From the NCBI GenBank assembly GCA_964016885.1, contig OZ024743.1, positions 161,784,492 through 161,848,491 of the forward strand: DNA of 64,000 bases, read 5' to 3'. Positions 10,135 through 19,462 of the stretch are shown piece after piece. The position numbers were made by a program, and so were the translations under genes. The notes below the pieces were generated by a model. It made no database searches and was not told the origin of the DNA. It worked only from the letters and a program-made list of their open reading frames with translations. The first letter of the stretch is position 1, and the number at the start of each line of letters is the position of its first letter. This stretch comes from Eledone cirrhosa (lineage: Eukaryota; Mollusca; Cephalopoda; Octopoda; Eledonidae).

Positions 10135-11290
10135 CAGGTTTCATAGGTGTCATTTTTAATAGAAGGACGGGGAGAACTGCCATTTTCCTGCACGATTCCT
10201 TTATAGCAGATGAAAATATCACATTTTCCAATGGCTACTGTCAATCAGTCACCATGCACAACAAAGCCAATGATTTGATAGTAGTTGGGCTCTATAGGCC
10301 ACCCCAAACGCCTATACTGCACTTTCAAGAATGCCTCAACAACATTGTGTTTTATACAACAGTGCGATTCTAGTAACATACTAATGATGGGAGACTTTAA
10401 TCTACCCTGTGTTGATTGGTCTAAAAACAGTTTGAAACTAGGCACTTCCACCACAACTGCTGAAAAAGTAGCAGTAGAATCACTTCTCGACTTTATGGAT
10501 GAGTTTTTCTTGTCCTTGTACCCACAAAATATCAGAAAAACATTTTGGCCCTAGTGTTTAGTAACCACACTAACATTATACATAATATTAGTGGGAAAAA
10601 CCCTTCTATCAGACCATGACATGGTTCTCTGTAACCTGAGATTCCACCAGCAGAAAGCTAAACCAAATGACTTCTCTCCAGCTCCCCCATTTGATAACAT
10701 GGATCTTTATAATGCCAAATGGGATGCAATAATTAATGACTGGTCTTTCACACATGCACACATCTCCACTGACATCAAAACATCTTCGCAGATATTTGTA
10801 GACACTGTCACAACCATATGTGCAAAACACACCCTACCAAGATCTGATCAAAACTAAGTGCAGAATCCCCCAAAACAGAAAAACTATTATCAGAAAAATA
10901 AAATGGACAAACAAAAAATCAACAAACTAAAATACTGCCAACAGCAACACACATATTTGACTGCTATCGCACAGCTCGAATGAAAAAAAATAACCTCCAA
11001 CAATGCGTGATGACCATCATCAATAACCAAAGAACAGCTGAGAAGAAATGGGCCATTGAGAAATGTGTTCTTTTCATTTGCAAAAAATCACAAGGTCAGT
11101 CTCCACTATTGGCCCTCTGATTGATGAAAATGGCATTCTTCAAAACAATGCTAAAACCATGGGTGAGATACTGTAGAAACATGACTGCTCTATTTCAGCA
11201 ATCCTAATATGGCTGTATCAGTGACACTACATCAGACATAACCTTTGGCACCCCTGGTGACTTAGCTACAGTAAAGAAATTAAACACAAC
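10135..11290 (+). pseudogene. LINE-G fragment: APE endonuclease and pre-RT region
   Basis: Broken plus-strand frames read as the endonuclease of a non-LTR retrotransposon. They give LIVVGLYRPPQTP, then NILMMGDFNLPCVDWSKN (10378-10431; the GDFN motif), then LLDFMDEFFLS and LLSDHDMVLCNL (10603-10638; the catalytic SDH motif). Pre-RT text follows, with PLIDENGILQNNAKTMGE read across frames and SDTTSDITFGTPGDLATVKK at about 11220-11280. The enzyme would nick target DNA to prime reverse transcription. Stops at 10557 and 10855 and frameshifts show it is dead. The copy stops where the Penelope-like element begins, so the RT was lost or displaced. Clade not assigned. Confidence 0.85.
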
Positions 11291-11295
11291 TCAGC

Positions 11296-11384
11296 AGTTT
11301 CGTGGATGAACGTCTGTCCGGGTACTAAAAGTCGAACCACCAGTCGACCTTTAGGTACCCGGACAGACGTTCATCCACGAAACT
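11296..11384. repeat. Perfect 30-bp inverted repeat at the 5' end of the Penelope-like copy
   Basis: The left arm 11296-11325 starts AGTTTCGTGGATGAACGTCT. The right arm 11355-11384 is its exact reverse complement. The right arm lies inside the GIY-YIG coding frame, so the left arm is an inverted duplicate of element sequence. Confidence 0.93.
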
Positions 11385-11626
11385 CGCGAGCCACGTATGG
11401 TCCCTCAAGGACTCAAGTATAGATTACTCCATTCAATGGAAAGTCATCACTAAGTCCAAGCCATACGCAAGGGAAAAATCCGTCGTGTGGACGATGTATT
11501 GATGAACAAATAAATATTCTAAAGAGATTATGCAATAGTGATTGCCTAAACACGAGAAATGAATTCTTCACACGTTGTCCACACATCTCGAAACACCTCT
11601 TACGTAACTACAAAGCTCCGGATTGA
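11356..11626 (+). pseudogene. GIY-YIG endonuclease C-terminal part (Penelope-like)
   Basis: The frame from 11356 reads YPDRRSSTKLASHVWSLKD, then SIDYSIQWKVITKSKPYA. After a one-base shift near 11470 it reads CGRC, then LNTRNEFFTRCPHISKHLL, and stops at 11624-11626. The strings S-x-L-S/A-x-H-x-W-x-L-K-D, I-x-W-K-V and T-R-N-E-x-x-x-x-C-x-H are typical of the end of the GIY-YIG module that Penelope-like elements carry behind their RT. In intact elements the nuclease cuts target DNA. The GIY and YIG strands themselves lie upstream and are absent. One frameshift and the 5' truncation make it a pseudogene. Confidence 0.75.
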
Positions 11627-11783
11627 ATTACAACAACACCCTAATTTTCTTAACTAGAAACTTTTCGGGCTTTCGCAGTTATCTCCCTTACACCTCTCGC
11701 ACGCATTTTAGTATTGCCTGTGTGAAGTGTTCGTTTCTGCGCATGCGCATTCGTACGGTTGTCCTTGTTCTGTATAACCATGT

Positions 11784-11833
11784 CCATTACGAGCTGAGGA
11801 TCCGCTAAGGTGAAACAATTGTTCTCGGTATGG
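11784..11833 (+). ncRNA. Hammerhead-ribozyme-like motif (type I layout)
   Basis: Stem I 5' strand CCATTACGAG (11784-11793), core CTGAGGA (11794-11800; fits CUGANGA), stem-loop II TCCGCTAAGGT (11801-11811), core GAAAC (11812-11816), loop AATT, then GTT (11821-11823) and stem I 3' strand CTCGGTATGG (11824-11833). Stem I pairs as 4 bp, a 2-by-2 internal loop, then 4 bp. Stem III is the minimal AC/GU seen in Penelope-type hammerheads. The predicted cut follows T11823. Stem II is weak: CC/GG with a U.U closing mismatch. Activity is therefore doubtful, but the layout is unlikely to be chance. Confidence 0.65.
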
Positions 11834-11942
11834 TGAACTAACTGTTGTGTAACCACTTCTACCTAACTCGTCCCATGGACTGACTGCTCTACCACTACGG
11901 ATATTACCTTCCAGTGTTCTACCACTATATATATATAATATC

Positions 11943-12140
11943 ATCACCGTTTAATGTTCAATTTTCTACACTGGCATGGGTTAGACGAGTTATCCTGTTG
12001 TGAACAATGCCAGGTCAGATGTCCATGTCATGCTCATACAGAACCGATTTGGACTTGGTTTCTACAGCTAGATGCCCTTCCTAGCGTCAACCTCATTTAC
12101 AGTGAGTACTGGGTGCTTTTTGTTGTGACACCTACATGAC
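11943..12140 (-). mobile_element. GATGAT-tailed element inserted in the Penelope-like 3' region
   Basis: It reads CATCACCGTTTAATGTTC, TACACTGGCATGGGTTAGAC, CTACAGCTAGATGCCCTTCC and TCATTTACAGTGAGTACTGG on the plus strand, the usual order of the family in reverse. It separates two parts of the Penelope-like element and is therefore the younger insertion. Confidence 0.85.
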
Positions 12141-12172
12141 CACTTTACTTATATCCAAAACAACTATTTCAT

Positions 12173-12226
12173 CTGATGAACGGGCCAGACGTTTTTGTAA
12201 GGATCGTCTAGTTTCTTGAAACCTTG

Positions 12227-12230
<4 letters not shown>
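12173..12230 (+). ncRNA. Decayed hammerhead-like motif at the element end
   Basis: CTGATGA (12173-12179) and GAAAC (12218-12222) are followed by CTT and GTA. Stem II keeps AGACG/CGTCT. The outer part (ACGGGCC against GTTTCTT) pairs only partly, in a pattern that C-to-T changes could explain. Stem I is not supported because TA repeats follow. Probably inactive. Confidence 0.4.

Positions 12231-12273
<43 letters not shown>
12230..12273. repeat. (TA)n microsatellite
   Basis: About 22 TA units directly after the Penelope-like end. Confidence 0.95.
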
Positions 12274-12276
<3 letters not shown>

Positions 12277-13300
12277 ATAGTGATTTAAGAAAATAAGCTT
12301 ACATAAACCTAGTTACAAACAGAAATGTCAATTGTCACAAAAATTACTTAATGGGTCAAGCTAAAAACTGCAGAATTCATAGGCTATATATACTTCCATA
12401 AAGAGTAATATGAAATATTTGTTATCATCCAAACCTAAGAACTCAAAGTATTTCATTTTAAGACGTTAATTTTTTTTATGTTAAACTAAGTATGAAAATT
12501 TACAAATGATTTCTATTATCTCGTATTTTCACTAATATAAAGTTATTTGAAGCTTTAGCTCTGTAAAATGTGTTTAGAGGACATCATCCATATTATGCAA
12601 TTTATCATTATATTTTTCATTGTTATTGAGGAAAAAAAAATAGAGAGTAGTAAGAGTTAACTTTGCAAGAAAAAGAAATTTCAGAACCAGAAATATATAA
12701 GAGTATTTCTCAAAGAAAATGAGAGAGAAAACTTTGTTTCCGAGTTGTCTTAAAATTAATGATAAATTTACTATCATTGTTTCATTCTTCAGCTGCAACA
12801 GAACTGTTTTCTTTGGTAAACAATATAAGGGGAGGAAATTCCTGGCTAAATACATAGATATTAAATGACATATTATGTGAGGGAAAATATTTAAAAATAC
12901 AAATGTACAGAATGGCTGCCTAAAAAAATTGTACAAAAGAAAAATGAAAGAAAATAAATGGCATGCCATTCATGAAGGAAAAATACTATGTTTTTCATAA
13001 AATAAGGTTAGCTATATATGTATATACTTTTTTTTCTAATCTGGTAAAATCCATGAAAATCATCCCATAGATGTTTGTGTTATTATCATTAATATCATGG
13101 TTTATTGCAGAATGCCCCAGAAAAATAATAATGGCAATGTGTATTCAATAATGAAAACAATGTTTCCAAATTTTAGTGAATATTTTGAATTAAAACTTAC
13201 ACTATAACATTGTTTTCATTTTCTGTTTTGCCAATATAGTCATTCATTCATATAGGTGTGATATATAAACAGAGCTGCAATGAACTAGTGTACTATTAAG
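12274..13300. other. No gene seen; AT-rich single-copy-looking DNA
   Basis: A 131-codon minus-strand frame (12574-12969) is rich in F, L and I because of base composition. It has no recognisable domain or splice context. No repeat was recognised. Confidence 0.5.
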
Positions 13301-13304
13301 GTAG

Positions 13305-13830
13305 GAATCTTATACTCCTCTCAGTCGCTAAAGAAGCAGAGCACCTGGAGACAGTGGCAAGGAACAACTTCAACACACTCCACAGAGCTTGTGCCGATCC
13401 CTGGATCAAGACAGCTCTGATGAAGGCTACCAACTGTAACATCATCACCACTAAAACCACCTACCTCAAACGCTGGAAAGACAACTTCAGCCTTCTTCTG
13501 CATCACCCACCCATCCCAATCAATCCCTGCCTAACCATCACCACAGCTTCAGCCAACGACTCCTGCAGACTCAATCCTATCACTCCATGTCATCAACCAT
13601 GTATGGATGTTAGAGCCACTCCCAAATGACTGGACTCGAGGCATTATCCTCCCCTTCTGGAAACGGAAGGGCAACAAACTCGTCTGCAACAACCACAGAG
13701 GCATCACGTTTGGTAGAGGGTGCTGGTGGACCTAGTCGGCTCTACACATGACGATGCTTTGGGATCTCTGGCTTAGGATGACCCTGGCTTTGTTGAGTAA
13801 GAGCAAGAAGAAGAATGCTCTGCTGATAAG
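13305..13830 (+). pseudogene. LINE-D copy with large internal deletion
   Basis: The frame 13354-13629 reads ARNNFNTLHRACADPWIKTA, the region before the RT. After a frameshift come DWTRGIILPFWKRKGNKL and CNNHRGITF (about 13630-13710), the first RT motif of non-LTR elements. The sequence then jumps to the family C-terminus: GGTGGACCTAGTCGGCTC, TACACATGACGATGC, ending in AG-rich AGAAGAAGAA. The same end is found at 44.9 kb. Everything between RT motif 1 and the C-terminus is gone, including the catalytic core. Confidence 0.8.
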
Positions 13831-14175
13831 GTCTAACAGACCAAATCATGTCCATAGTTGTCCCTTACATGCAAACAAAAATCAAACTATCCTTTCCCTA
13901 AACATATAGTCTAGCCTGGGAGGTTAATAAATTTATTGAAACCATTCTCTGAGTTGCTAACATTTTTCTTCTTATATTAACTAAATAATAAATTTCAGTT
14001 AACTGAATTTTTTGGCCTATGGCATTTAGTACATCCCCCTTTGACTTAATTATTCAAATTAATGCTAATTTTATTGATAATTATGTGTACATACATATTA
14101 CTGTTTTCCACAGATTTATGCAATACTATGCATGCAAATGTGTGTGAATGCATGTGTATGAGAACATTTGGATTT
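13831..14175. other. No gene seen
   Basis: AT-rich DNA without recognised features. Confidence 0.45.
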
Positions 14176-14180
14176 GCACC

Positions 14181-14300
14181 TCAGTTTCAAATTCTGCTAA
14201 AGCCAACTTTACCTTTCATCCTTTCATATTTAATAAAATAAGGTCTCACAAGCCCGAACAGTGGATTGGCAGATTCAATGAATATCAAATTTGATCCTTT
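14181..14300 (+). mobile_element. Decayed SINE-1 fragments
   Basis: TTTCAAATTCTGCTAAAGCC, AACTTTACCTTTCATCC and AATAAAATAAGGTC match the SINE-1 middle. A second head-like piece, ACAGTGGATTGGCAGATTC, lies at 14259. Confidence 0.55.
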
Positions 14301-14960
14301 CTAGTGTTTGTTCCAGTTCTTAATATTGATTTTTTGTATAGTCAACACTACCACCTGATCCTTGGCTGTTTTAGCAGAATTCTCTCTGTTACAAGAATTC
14401 TGGTCAGGTCTCCAGTTTAAGACCTCTCCTCCCTCCCATTCAGTCTCAGAGACTCTGAAAAATAAAGGGTTGTAGGTACTGCTCTTCTCTCCCTCTGAAT
14501 AAACAATTAAAATTGTTACAATTGTTGGATTGTTTTTTTTTTTCCTGTTATACATACACACAGACTTGAACACAAACATGTATGCATATGCAAACACACA
14601 CATGCGCATATATAAATGCATACACCTATACAAGAGCATACAAAGTATAATAAACAAACACATATGAGTGAGCACACACAAACATACACACCCCTTGAGG
14701 GTTGCCAGATGATGATTCACCTGGAAAAATTAGGGTATGTAGGAGATTAAAGGGGGTGGGGATGGTAGGGTATCTTCTAAGGTACATTAATAGGGTAGTA
14801 TGGGGAGGGATTAATTTTAGCAGGCAGCTGTCTATTTTTAGAGAAACCTGGCAATAGAAGGTAGGAAGAGTATAGAGTGGGAGAGGACTGGTGGCAGGTA
14901 GAATTGAGTTTTAAATGTATGAAGCTGTAGAATATATATATATATAGAGAGAGAGAGAGG
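14301..14960. other. Microsatellite-rich DNA, no gene
   Basis: Imperfect CA/CATA runs at 14550-14690, a TA run at 14933-14946 and a GA run at 14947-14959. Open frames here are compositional. Confidence 0.5.
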
Positions 14961-14966
14961 GGTGGG

Positions 14967-15584
14967 TATGAAAACATATAAACATATATAATAATAAACA
15001 TATGGGTAGCTTTACTGCAGAAGAAAAAAATATTTTTTCATAATGAAACAATGAAACGATATGAAAAAGAAAAAAAAATTATTTTTCTCTATTTTCCCCT
15101 ATGAATTTATTGGAGTTGCCAGTAGTTTTTTTTTTTTTTTGTGAATGTCAGACAGTGATGTGTCAAGATTTGCTAATCTTTCATCAGTGACACTCACTCA
15201 AAAACGTGCTGGCATGAAGTAGACTGTAGACTGTAGTCTATAGAGAATTTTACATGATCATCACTTGTTGGAGATGCTCATTTGCATAAAATGTAGGCTT
15301 TGCTGGTTATATTTACTATATACAAATGAGCATCTCCAGCAAGTGATCCTCACGCAAAATTCTATGTAGACTATATTTCAAATCAGCATGTTTTAAGGGA
15401 GTGTCACTGATTAAAGATTAGCAAATCTTGAAACAGCATTGTCTGACACTCTTAAAACATACTGGCAACTCTTATTCATAGAGGAAAATAGAGAAAAAAA
15501 ATGTTTTCAATTCGTTTCATTACAAAATAATATTTTTCTACCTATATGTTTATTGTATATAAAAGTATTATATATGTTTTCATA
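14967..15584. repeat. 618-bp imperfect palindrome (foldback or MITE-like)
   Basis: The left half from TATGAAAACATAT pairs with the right half ending ATATGTTTTCATA. Matching pairs can be followed to the centre: CATATGGGTAG with CTACCTATATG, ATGAAAC with GTTTCAT, GGAGTTGCCAGTA with TACTGGCAACTC, GATTTGCTAATCTTT with AAAGATTAGCAAATC, and GAGATGCTCATTTG with CAAATGAGCATCTC. The loop is about 15285-15322. The arms contain small indels. Confidence 0.88.
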
Positions 15585-15967
15585 TACACTTCTATTATAT
15601 CTAAATGCTATCACTAATCAAATTAATATATACTTGCACTTGGAATGAAAGCATATGATAGATCACCAAATACACAGAAAAATACACAGAAAAGTTTTTT
15701 AAATCTTCATTTTTAGCTTGTTTTAATTAAATTTACAATACCTTGTTTCTAAACAATAGCTTAAATCCAGTCAAACTTAATCAGTTCTTAGCCATTTTCT
15801 AATTTCTATTTCATATTCTCTTTAATCTAACATGTCACTCTTTAAAATAATTACTTTCATTACTAGTTGGATGCCAACTAGTTTCAACCATGAGAGTTCC
15901 TACCCACCCTTTCCACTCTCAACATAATTCTGAGAATCCCACTTTATATCCTCCATGGTGGTTTATT
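15585..15967. other. No gene seen
   Basis: AT-rich DNA with no recognised repeat or coding signal. Confidence 0.5.
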
Positions 15968-16080
15968 TATTTGACTGAGGGTAGCAATGGTTTTCAAACA
16001 AGGGGGAACATCTGGCCATGAGTAAGTGCCCTCTATACAAGAAAGAAGACTGTGCTGATCAGGACAGCTGCAGGGTGCTC
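15968..16080 (+). repeat. Dispersed repeat R5, copy 1
   Basis: It shares GGGTAGCAATGGTTTTC, CTGGCCATGAGTA, CTATACAAGA and GACAGCTGCAGGGTGCTCA with 21.59-21.70 kb. It continues into LINE C-terminal text, so it may be LINE coding or 3' sequence. Confidence 0.65.
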
Positions 16081-16200
16081 AAAGTTGATGAAAACAGTGG
16101 AAGAGATCGGTTCAGGAAAACTTGGGATGATGCGGTTAAGGCTGACTTCTCTAAGCTGAACTTTATAAAATAGATGACACAGGAGCAAATCGAATGGCAA
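16081..16200 (+). pseudogene. LINE C-terminal fragment
   Basis: It reads SGRDRFRKTWDDAVKADFSK, then MTQEQIEWQYAI, the RxRKTW...V.AD..KL...K.MT.DR.EWR motif that ends many LINE ORF2 proteins. One in-frame stop lies before the last motif. The family is close to LINE-A but not clearly the same. Confidence 0.65.
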
Positions 16201-16769
16201 TATGCCATACTACCAAAGACTTGCTTTCCCACTCAAGTGGGATGAAACATAAGCAGGGAAGTACACCAATGCTGGTTTTGGGTTTCTTTTTTAATAGGCT
16301 CTCATTCCCCCCCCCCCCCCCACCTAGTCATCTTTCTCATTTACATCCCTGGTTCCTCCTTCCTCAACCAGCCTGTGCCAACATGGAAAGATGAATGTAC
16401 ATTCTGCAAAGCACTGCCAAACTTCAGAACCTCATCCCCACTTAATCCCTACTCACATCCTTGATTCCCTTTTCCTTGGCCAACTAATGCCAACATGGAA
16501 AGAAGGATACCACCCACCCTAGAATGTATCTAGATGTCACTCTAAAGCCACCTCTGTTTCTCAACCCCCTTCTTGGCAAGGGGCATGTACACATCCTCCT
16601 GCCTCCCATCAACGTCTTACTAACCTGACTGAGGAATTCACAACACCATTCATTCCCTTTAATGCCACCAATCTCTCTCTCTTTCTCTCTCACACACCCA
16701 CCCCTCGCTTGGCAAGCTCCATGTATCTTACCCACCCGCTATGCTCTTGTCTTCCCCACTCCCATCACT
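16201..16769. other. Pyrimidine-rich block with (C)15
   Basis: C-rich DNA with a run of 15 C at 16307-16321. The words CAACATGGAAAG and CTCACATCCTTGATTCC recur about 110 bp apart (TGCCAACATGGAAAGA at 16376 and 16489), so it contains imperfect long units. The frames are not coding. Confidence 0.5.
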
Positions 16770-17005
16770 GCCTGACCACCCTAATCAAGGATGACACAAT
16801 AAGTGTCCTAGTACTGGTGCTATGATAAAAAAAAACAGCCTACACCATAAAGTGGTTGGCATGAGGAAGGGCATCCAATATAGAAACAGAAAGCATGCCA
16901 GAATGGAAAGTATTAAGATGGTCATTTGACCTGTATAGTCTCAGATCGTGACAACCAGTTTAATCCATGCAAGCATGGAAAATAGTCATTAAATGGTGAT
17001 GATGA
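16770..17005 (+). mobile_element. GATGAT-tailed element, long form
   Basis: CCTAGTACTGGTGCTATGAT, AGTGGTTGGCATGAGG, AAGGGCATCCAATATAG, TTTAATCCATGCAAGCATGG and the tail GGTGATGATGATAATGAT. The left extension is shared with 37.74-37.81 kb. Confidence 0.8.
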
Positions 17006-17640
17006 TAATGATATAGTTTAGGAAGGCAAACAAATATTGGGGCTTGTCCAGCCGCTAACTCCTTGTACTGGTCACCATCGGTACAGGCATCCTTGGATCC
17101 TGTACAACTGAGTTTCTCCATAAAATCAGGATCTGAAGAGGGAGCCCTGTGAGGTGGGGTGGCTGTTACAGCGGGTGTCACAGCTCATTGTCTGTGGAAA
17201 TGCCTTTACAGTTTTGTCCACAGGGTGCAGCCGAAACACTGCTCTGATCTAGGTGTAGAGTCTGCCACCCTCTCCCCTTCCCCCTTTTCTTCTTCCGTTG
17301 CCCAATAGTCCTTGCTATTTCCATCTTTTTTGGCATTTATAGTCATTTCCTACACAGCAGATCTGCTCTTCTTTACCCCTTCCCCTTTTTTTCATTTCTT
17401 AATTTTGGTTTTATCTTCTTTTAATAATTTCATCATTGTATAACTTTTGTTCGATAAATTCTTGATTTAAAACAAATAAAAAACCAAAAACAAATATATC
17501 ATGCACATACACACATACAATTACAGCCAAACACTGCCAACATTATCACTAAGATCAACCTCTCTTTCTCAGCAGCAAATGGAACATATCTGTAACATGA
17601 GAGATGTATGTAGGCAGAGAAAGTAAGTAGAGGTCTCATC
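17006..17640. other. No gene recognised; pyrimidine-rich middle
   Basis: 17270-17450 is T/C-rich and ends with AT-rich, AATAAA-containing text (17475-17480). It could be an untranslated region of an unrecognised element. The 73-codon minus frame at 16960-17181 has no known domain. Confidence 0.4.
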
Positions 17641-17650
17641 TATCTATTGT

Positions 17651-17795
17651 GTGTATAAAATGTGTGATTCCCTATTGTTATGTTTCTTCTATACACAGCC
17701 TAGACATAGTGGTGTTTCAAGCTGTGTGTATTGTATGTGTGATTCCCTATTGTTATGTTTCTATACACAGCCTAGACATTGTGGTGGTTCAAACC
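17651..17795. repeat. Tandem duplication, about 75-bp unit, two copies
   Basis: TGTGTGATTCCCTATTGTTA followed by ATACACAGCCTAGACAT occurs twice, with unit starts 75 bp apart (17661 and 17736). The second copy lacks a TCT triplet. Confidence 0.9.
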
Positions 17796-18061
17796 AAGGT
17801 CAACTGTCTGGGACAGTTGTATGTGCCACAACCCTCACAAAACAGCTCTGGAATGAGAGGAGGTAACAATACACCCCTTGACACCTGAGGATGCATATTG
17901 GGGTGGAAGTGACTGACATTGACTAAGATGAGTAAGTATAGAAAAGGCAGAGAGATGTGTAAGAAGAGGAAGGAGTCTGAATGGGTAGGCAATTTCCCTC
18001 AGTCATTGAGTGTATATCAAAGTTTAGGTTAGTTATTTTGTTAAACAGTAGTCCAGCAGAT

Positions 18062-18151
18062 GGGAGTTTTTGAAAGCTCAGGTGTGGATAGGAGGGTTTT
18101 TGAAAGCTCAGGTGTGGATAGGTGGGTTTTTGAAAACGCAGATGTGGATAG
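18062..18151. repeat. 30-bp tandem repeat, three copies
   Basis: GTTTTTGAAAGCTCAGGTGT starts at 18066 and 18096, with a diverged third unit at 18126. Confidence 0.9.
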
Positions 18152-18519
18152 AGGATTAAAAAGTTCTCTTCACAATGTAGTCCTGGCTTTGAACCTACTG
18201 CATGACATCATGAGCAATTGTCTTCTAACACAGCCTTAAGGAGAATGAGAATGAATTTCAAAATTTATCAACAAATCGTAAAATAAAGGTGTTGGAGGAA
18301 GGAACATTTCCTAAAATTATTTTATAATATAAGTTACAACTAAAATGTATTTTAGTATGTGTATGTGAAAGGTAGGGGTCCATCAGAGGTTTTGTTTTCA
18401 TTGCTTTTATTTTTTTTTTAAATAAGGTAATTGTTCTGACTAATCCTTTAAACTTAAAATTTACTAATTCACTATTAATGTTGTCATTTTTGCTGTGCTT
18501 TGTGGTATTATGTCCCATT
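18152..18519. other. No gene seen
   Basis: AT-rich DNA; the 91-codon minus-strand frame at 18258-18533 has no recognisable features. Confidence 0.45.
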
Positions 18520-18720
18520 ACATTCATCATCATTTAACAACTGTTTTCCCTACTAGCAAGAGTTGGATGGTTTGTCACAGACCCAGTCAGTATTTAAAGT
18601 TACTGATCTCACAAATGGATCAAATGAGACTGCATCTCATTTTACATACATTCAGTACAATCTGTAGAATGTATTTTATCATGTCACCAGCATTAGGGAA
18701 GCTGCGATATCTTTAAGGCA
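18520..18720 (-). mobile_element. GATGAT-tailed element
   Basis: CATTCATCATCATTTAACA, CTACTAGCAAGAGTTGGATG and CAGCATTAGGGAAGCTGCG in family order, read in reverse. It resembles the 45.05-kb copy most (CAAGTATTTAATGAGAG against CAGTATTTAAAGTTAC). Confidence 0.7.
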
Positions 18721-18899
18721 ACTGAAGAGTCATCTTGGCTCTGTGTTTGGAAAGTTTTCTATTGCTGAATGCCTTATATATTGAGTTTAAATCTCAATAT
18801 AGATGATTTTTACCTCCCGTCATTCCTCAGATTGATAAAGAAAATATAGTACACAAGATTTAATGCAGGGATCAGCAAACATTTCTGAAAGCAAGACAT

Positions 18900-19462
18900 T
18901 AAGAATGTGTGTGTTGATATTTTTTCATCAACCAGTACCATTCTTGATGATGAGTGCACCCATATCAGAGAAGTCCTACATCTTGGCCTTCACATGTGTG
19001 AGCCACAAAAATGCAGTCGTGAAGCTACTCTTGATGAGTTTGGACTACATCCAGTCTCTTCTCACCACCGTGGAGATCAGTTCCTCCTGCATGCCATTCT
19101 AAATTACATCATCAGGAGCGATGATATGGCTGGTTTCCCATCACAATTGGAGCCTGTCAGTCTTGACCATAGGAACAGTATACACCCAGACAGGATAACC
19201 TTTTTTCCATTCAAGCTGGATAAGTCATGTATCTGGGATGTAACATGTGATGTTCTTTGATGCCAACCTCATTCCTTCAGTGCATCTATAATGCAGAGGA
19301 GCAGAAGATAACTACACACCAAGATATAACACCTAGCCAAAGAGTGTAGATTCCACCCCACCCATTCTCCTTTTACTCCCCCCACCCTCCTCTTTTATCT
19401 CTTTTTCTTTCTTCCTCTTTGTAAATATATAAAAGTAAATATGAAATTTTAAATCAATAAAA
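18900..19462 (+). pseudogene. LINE-B copy 1, C-terminal domain and 3' region
   Basis: The frame 18907-19260 reads TILDDECTHIREVLHLGLHM, then CEPQKCSREATLDEFGLHPV and FPSQLEPVSL, then RITFFPFKLDKSCIWDVTCD. It aligns with 20.04-20.33 kb and belongs to the long C-terminal domain behind the RT in a group of animal non-LTR elements (pattern C-x-C-x...GLHPLSC...RPDG...P...G+.L.WD.T..D). Two of the cysteines are replaced (CSRE, SSHH). Downstream lies a pyrimidine-rich stretch and an AATAAA at about 19456. LINE-B copy 2 follows directly. Confidence 0.78.

Larger units (their letters stand above)
11296..12235 (+). mobile_element. Truncated Penelope-like element
   Basis: In order, it has an inverted copy of its own first 30 bp (11296-11325), the end of a GIY-YIG endonuclease frame (11356-11626), a 3' region with a hammerhead-like motif (11784-11833), a GATGAT element inserted at 11943-12140, and a terminal CTGATGA...GAAAC...GTAAT block. 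A (TA)n run follows. Penelope-like elements are known to show 5' truncation with partial inverted duplications and to carry hammerhead motifs, which this arrangement fits. No RT part remains. Confidence 0.7.

Noticed and set aside
12574..12969. 131-codon minus-strand frame
   Set aside because: F/L/I/N-rich translation of AT-rich DNA with no domain, homology or splice-site support.
14301..14720. 139-codon minus-strand frame with a Cys/Leu-rich N-terminus
   Set aside because: Half of it lies over CA/CATA repeats and the rest has no domain signal.
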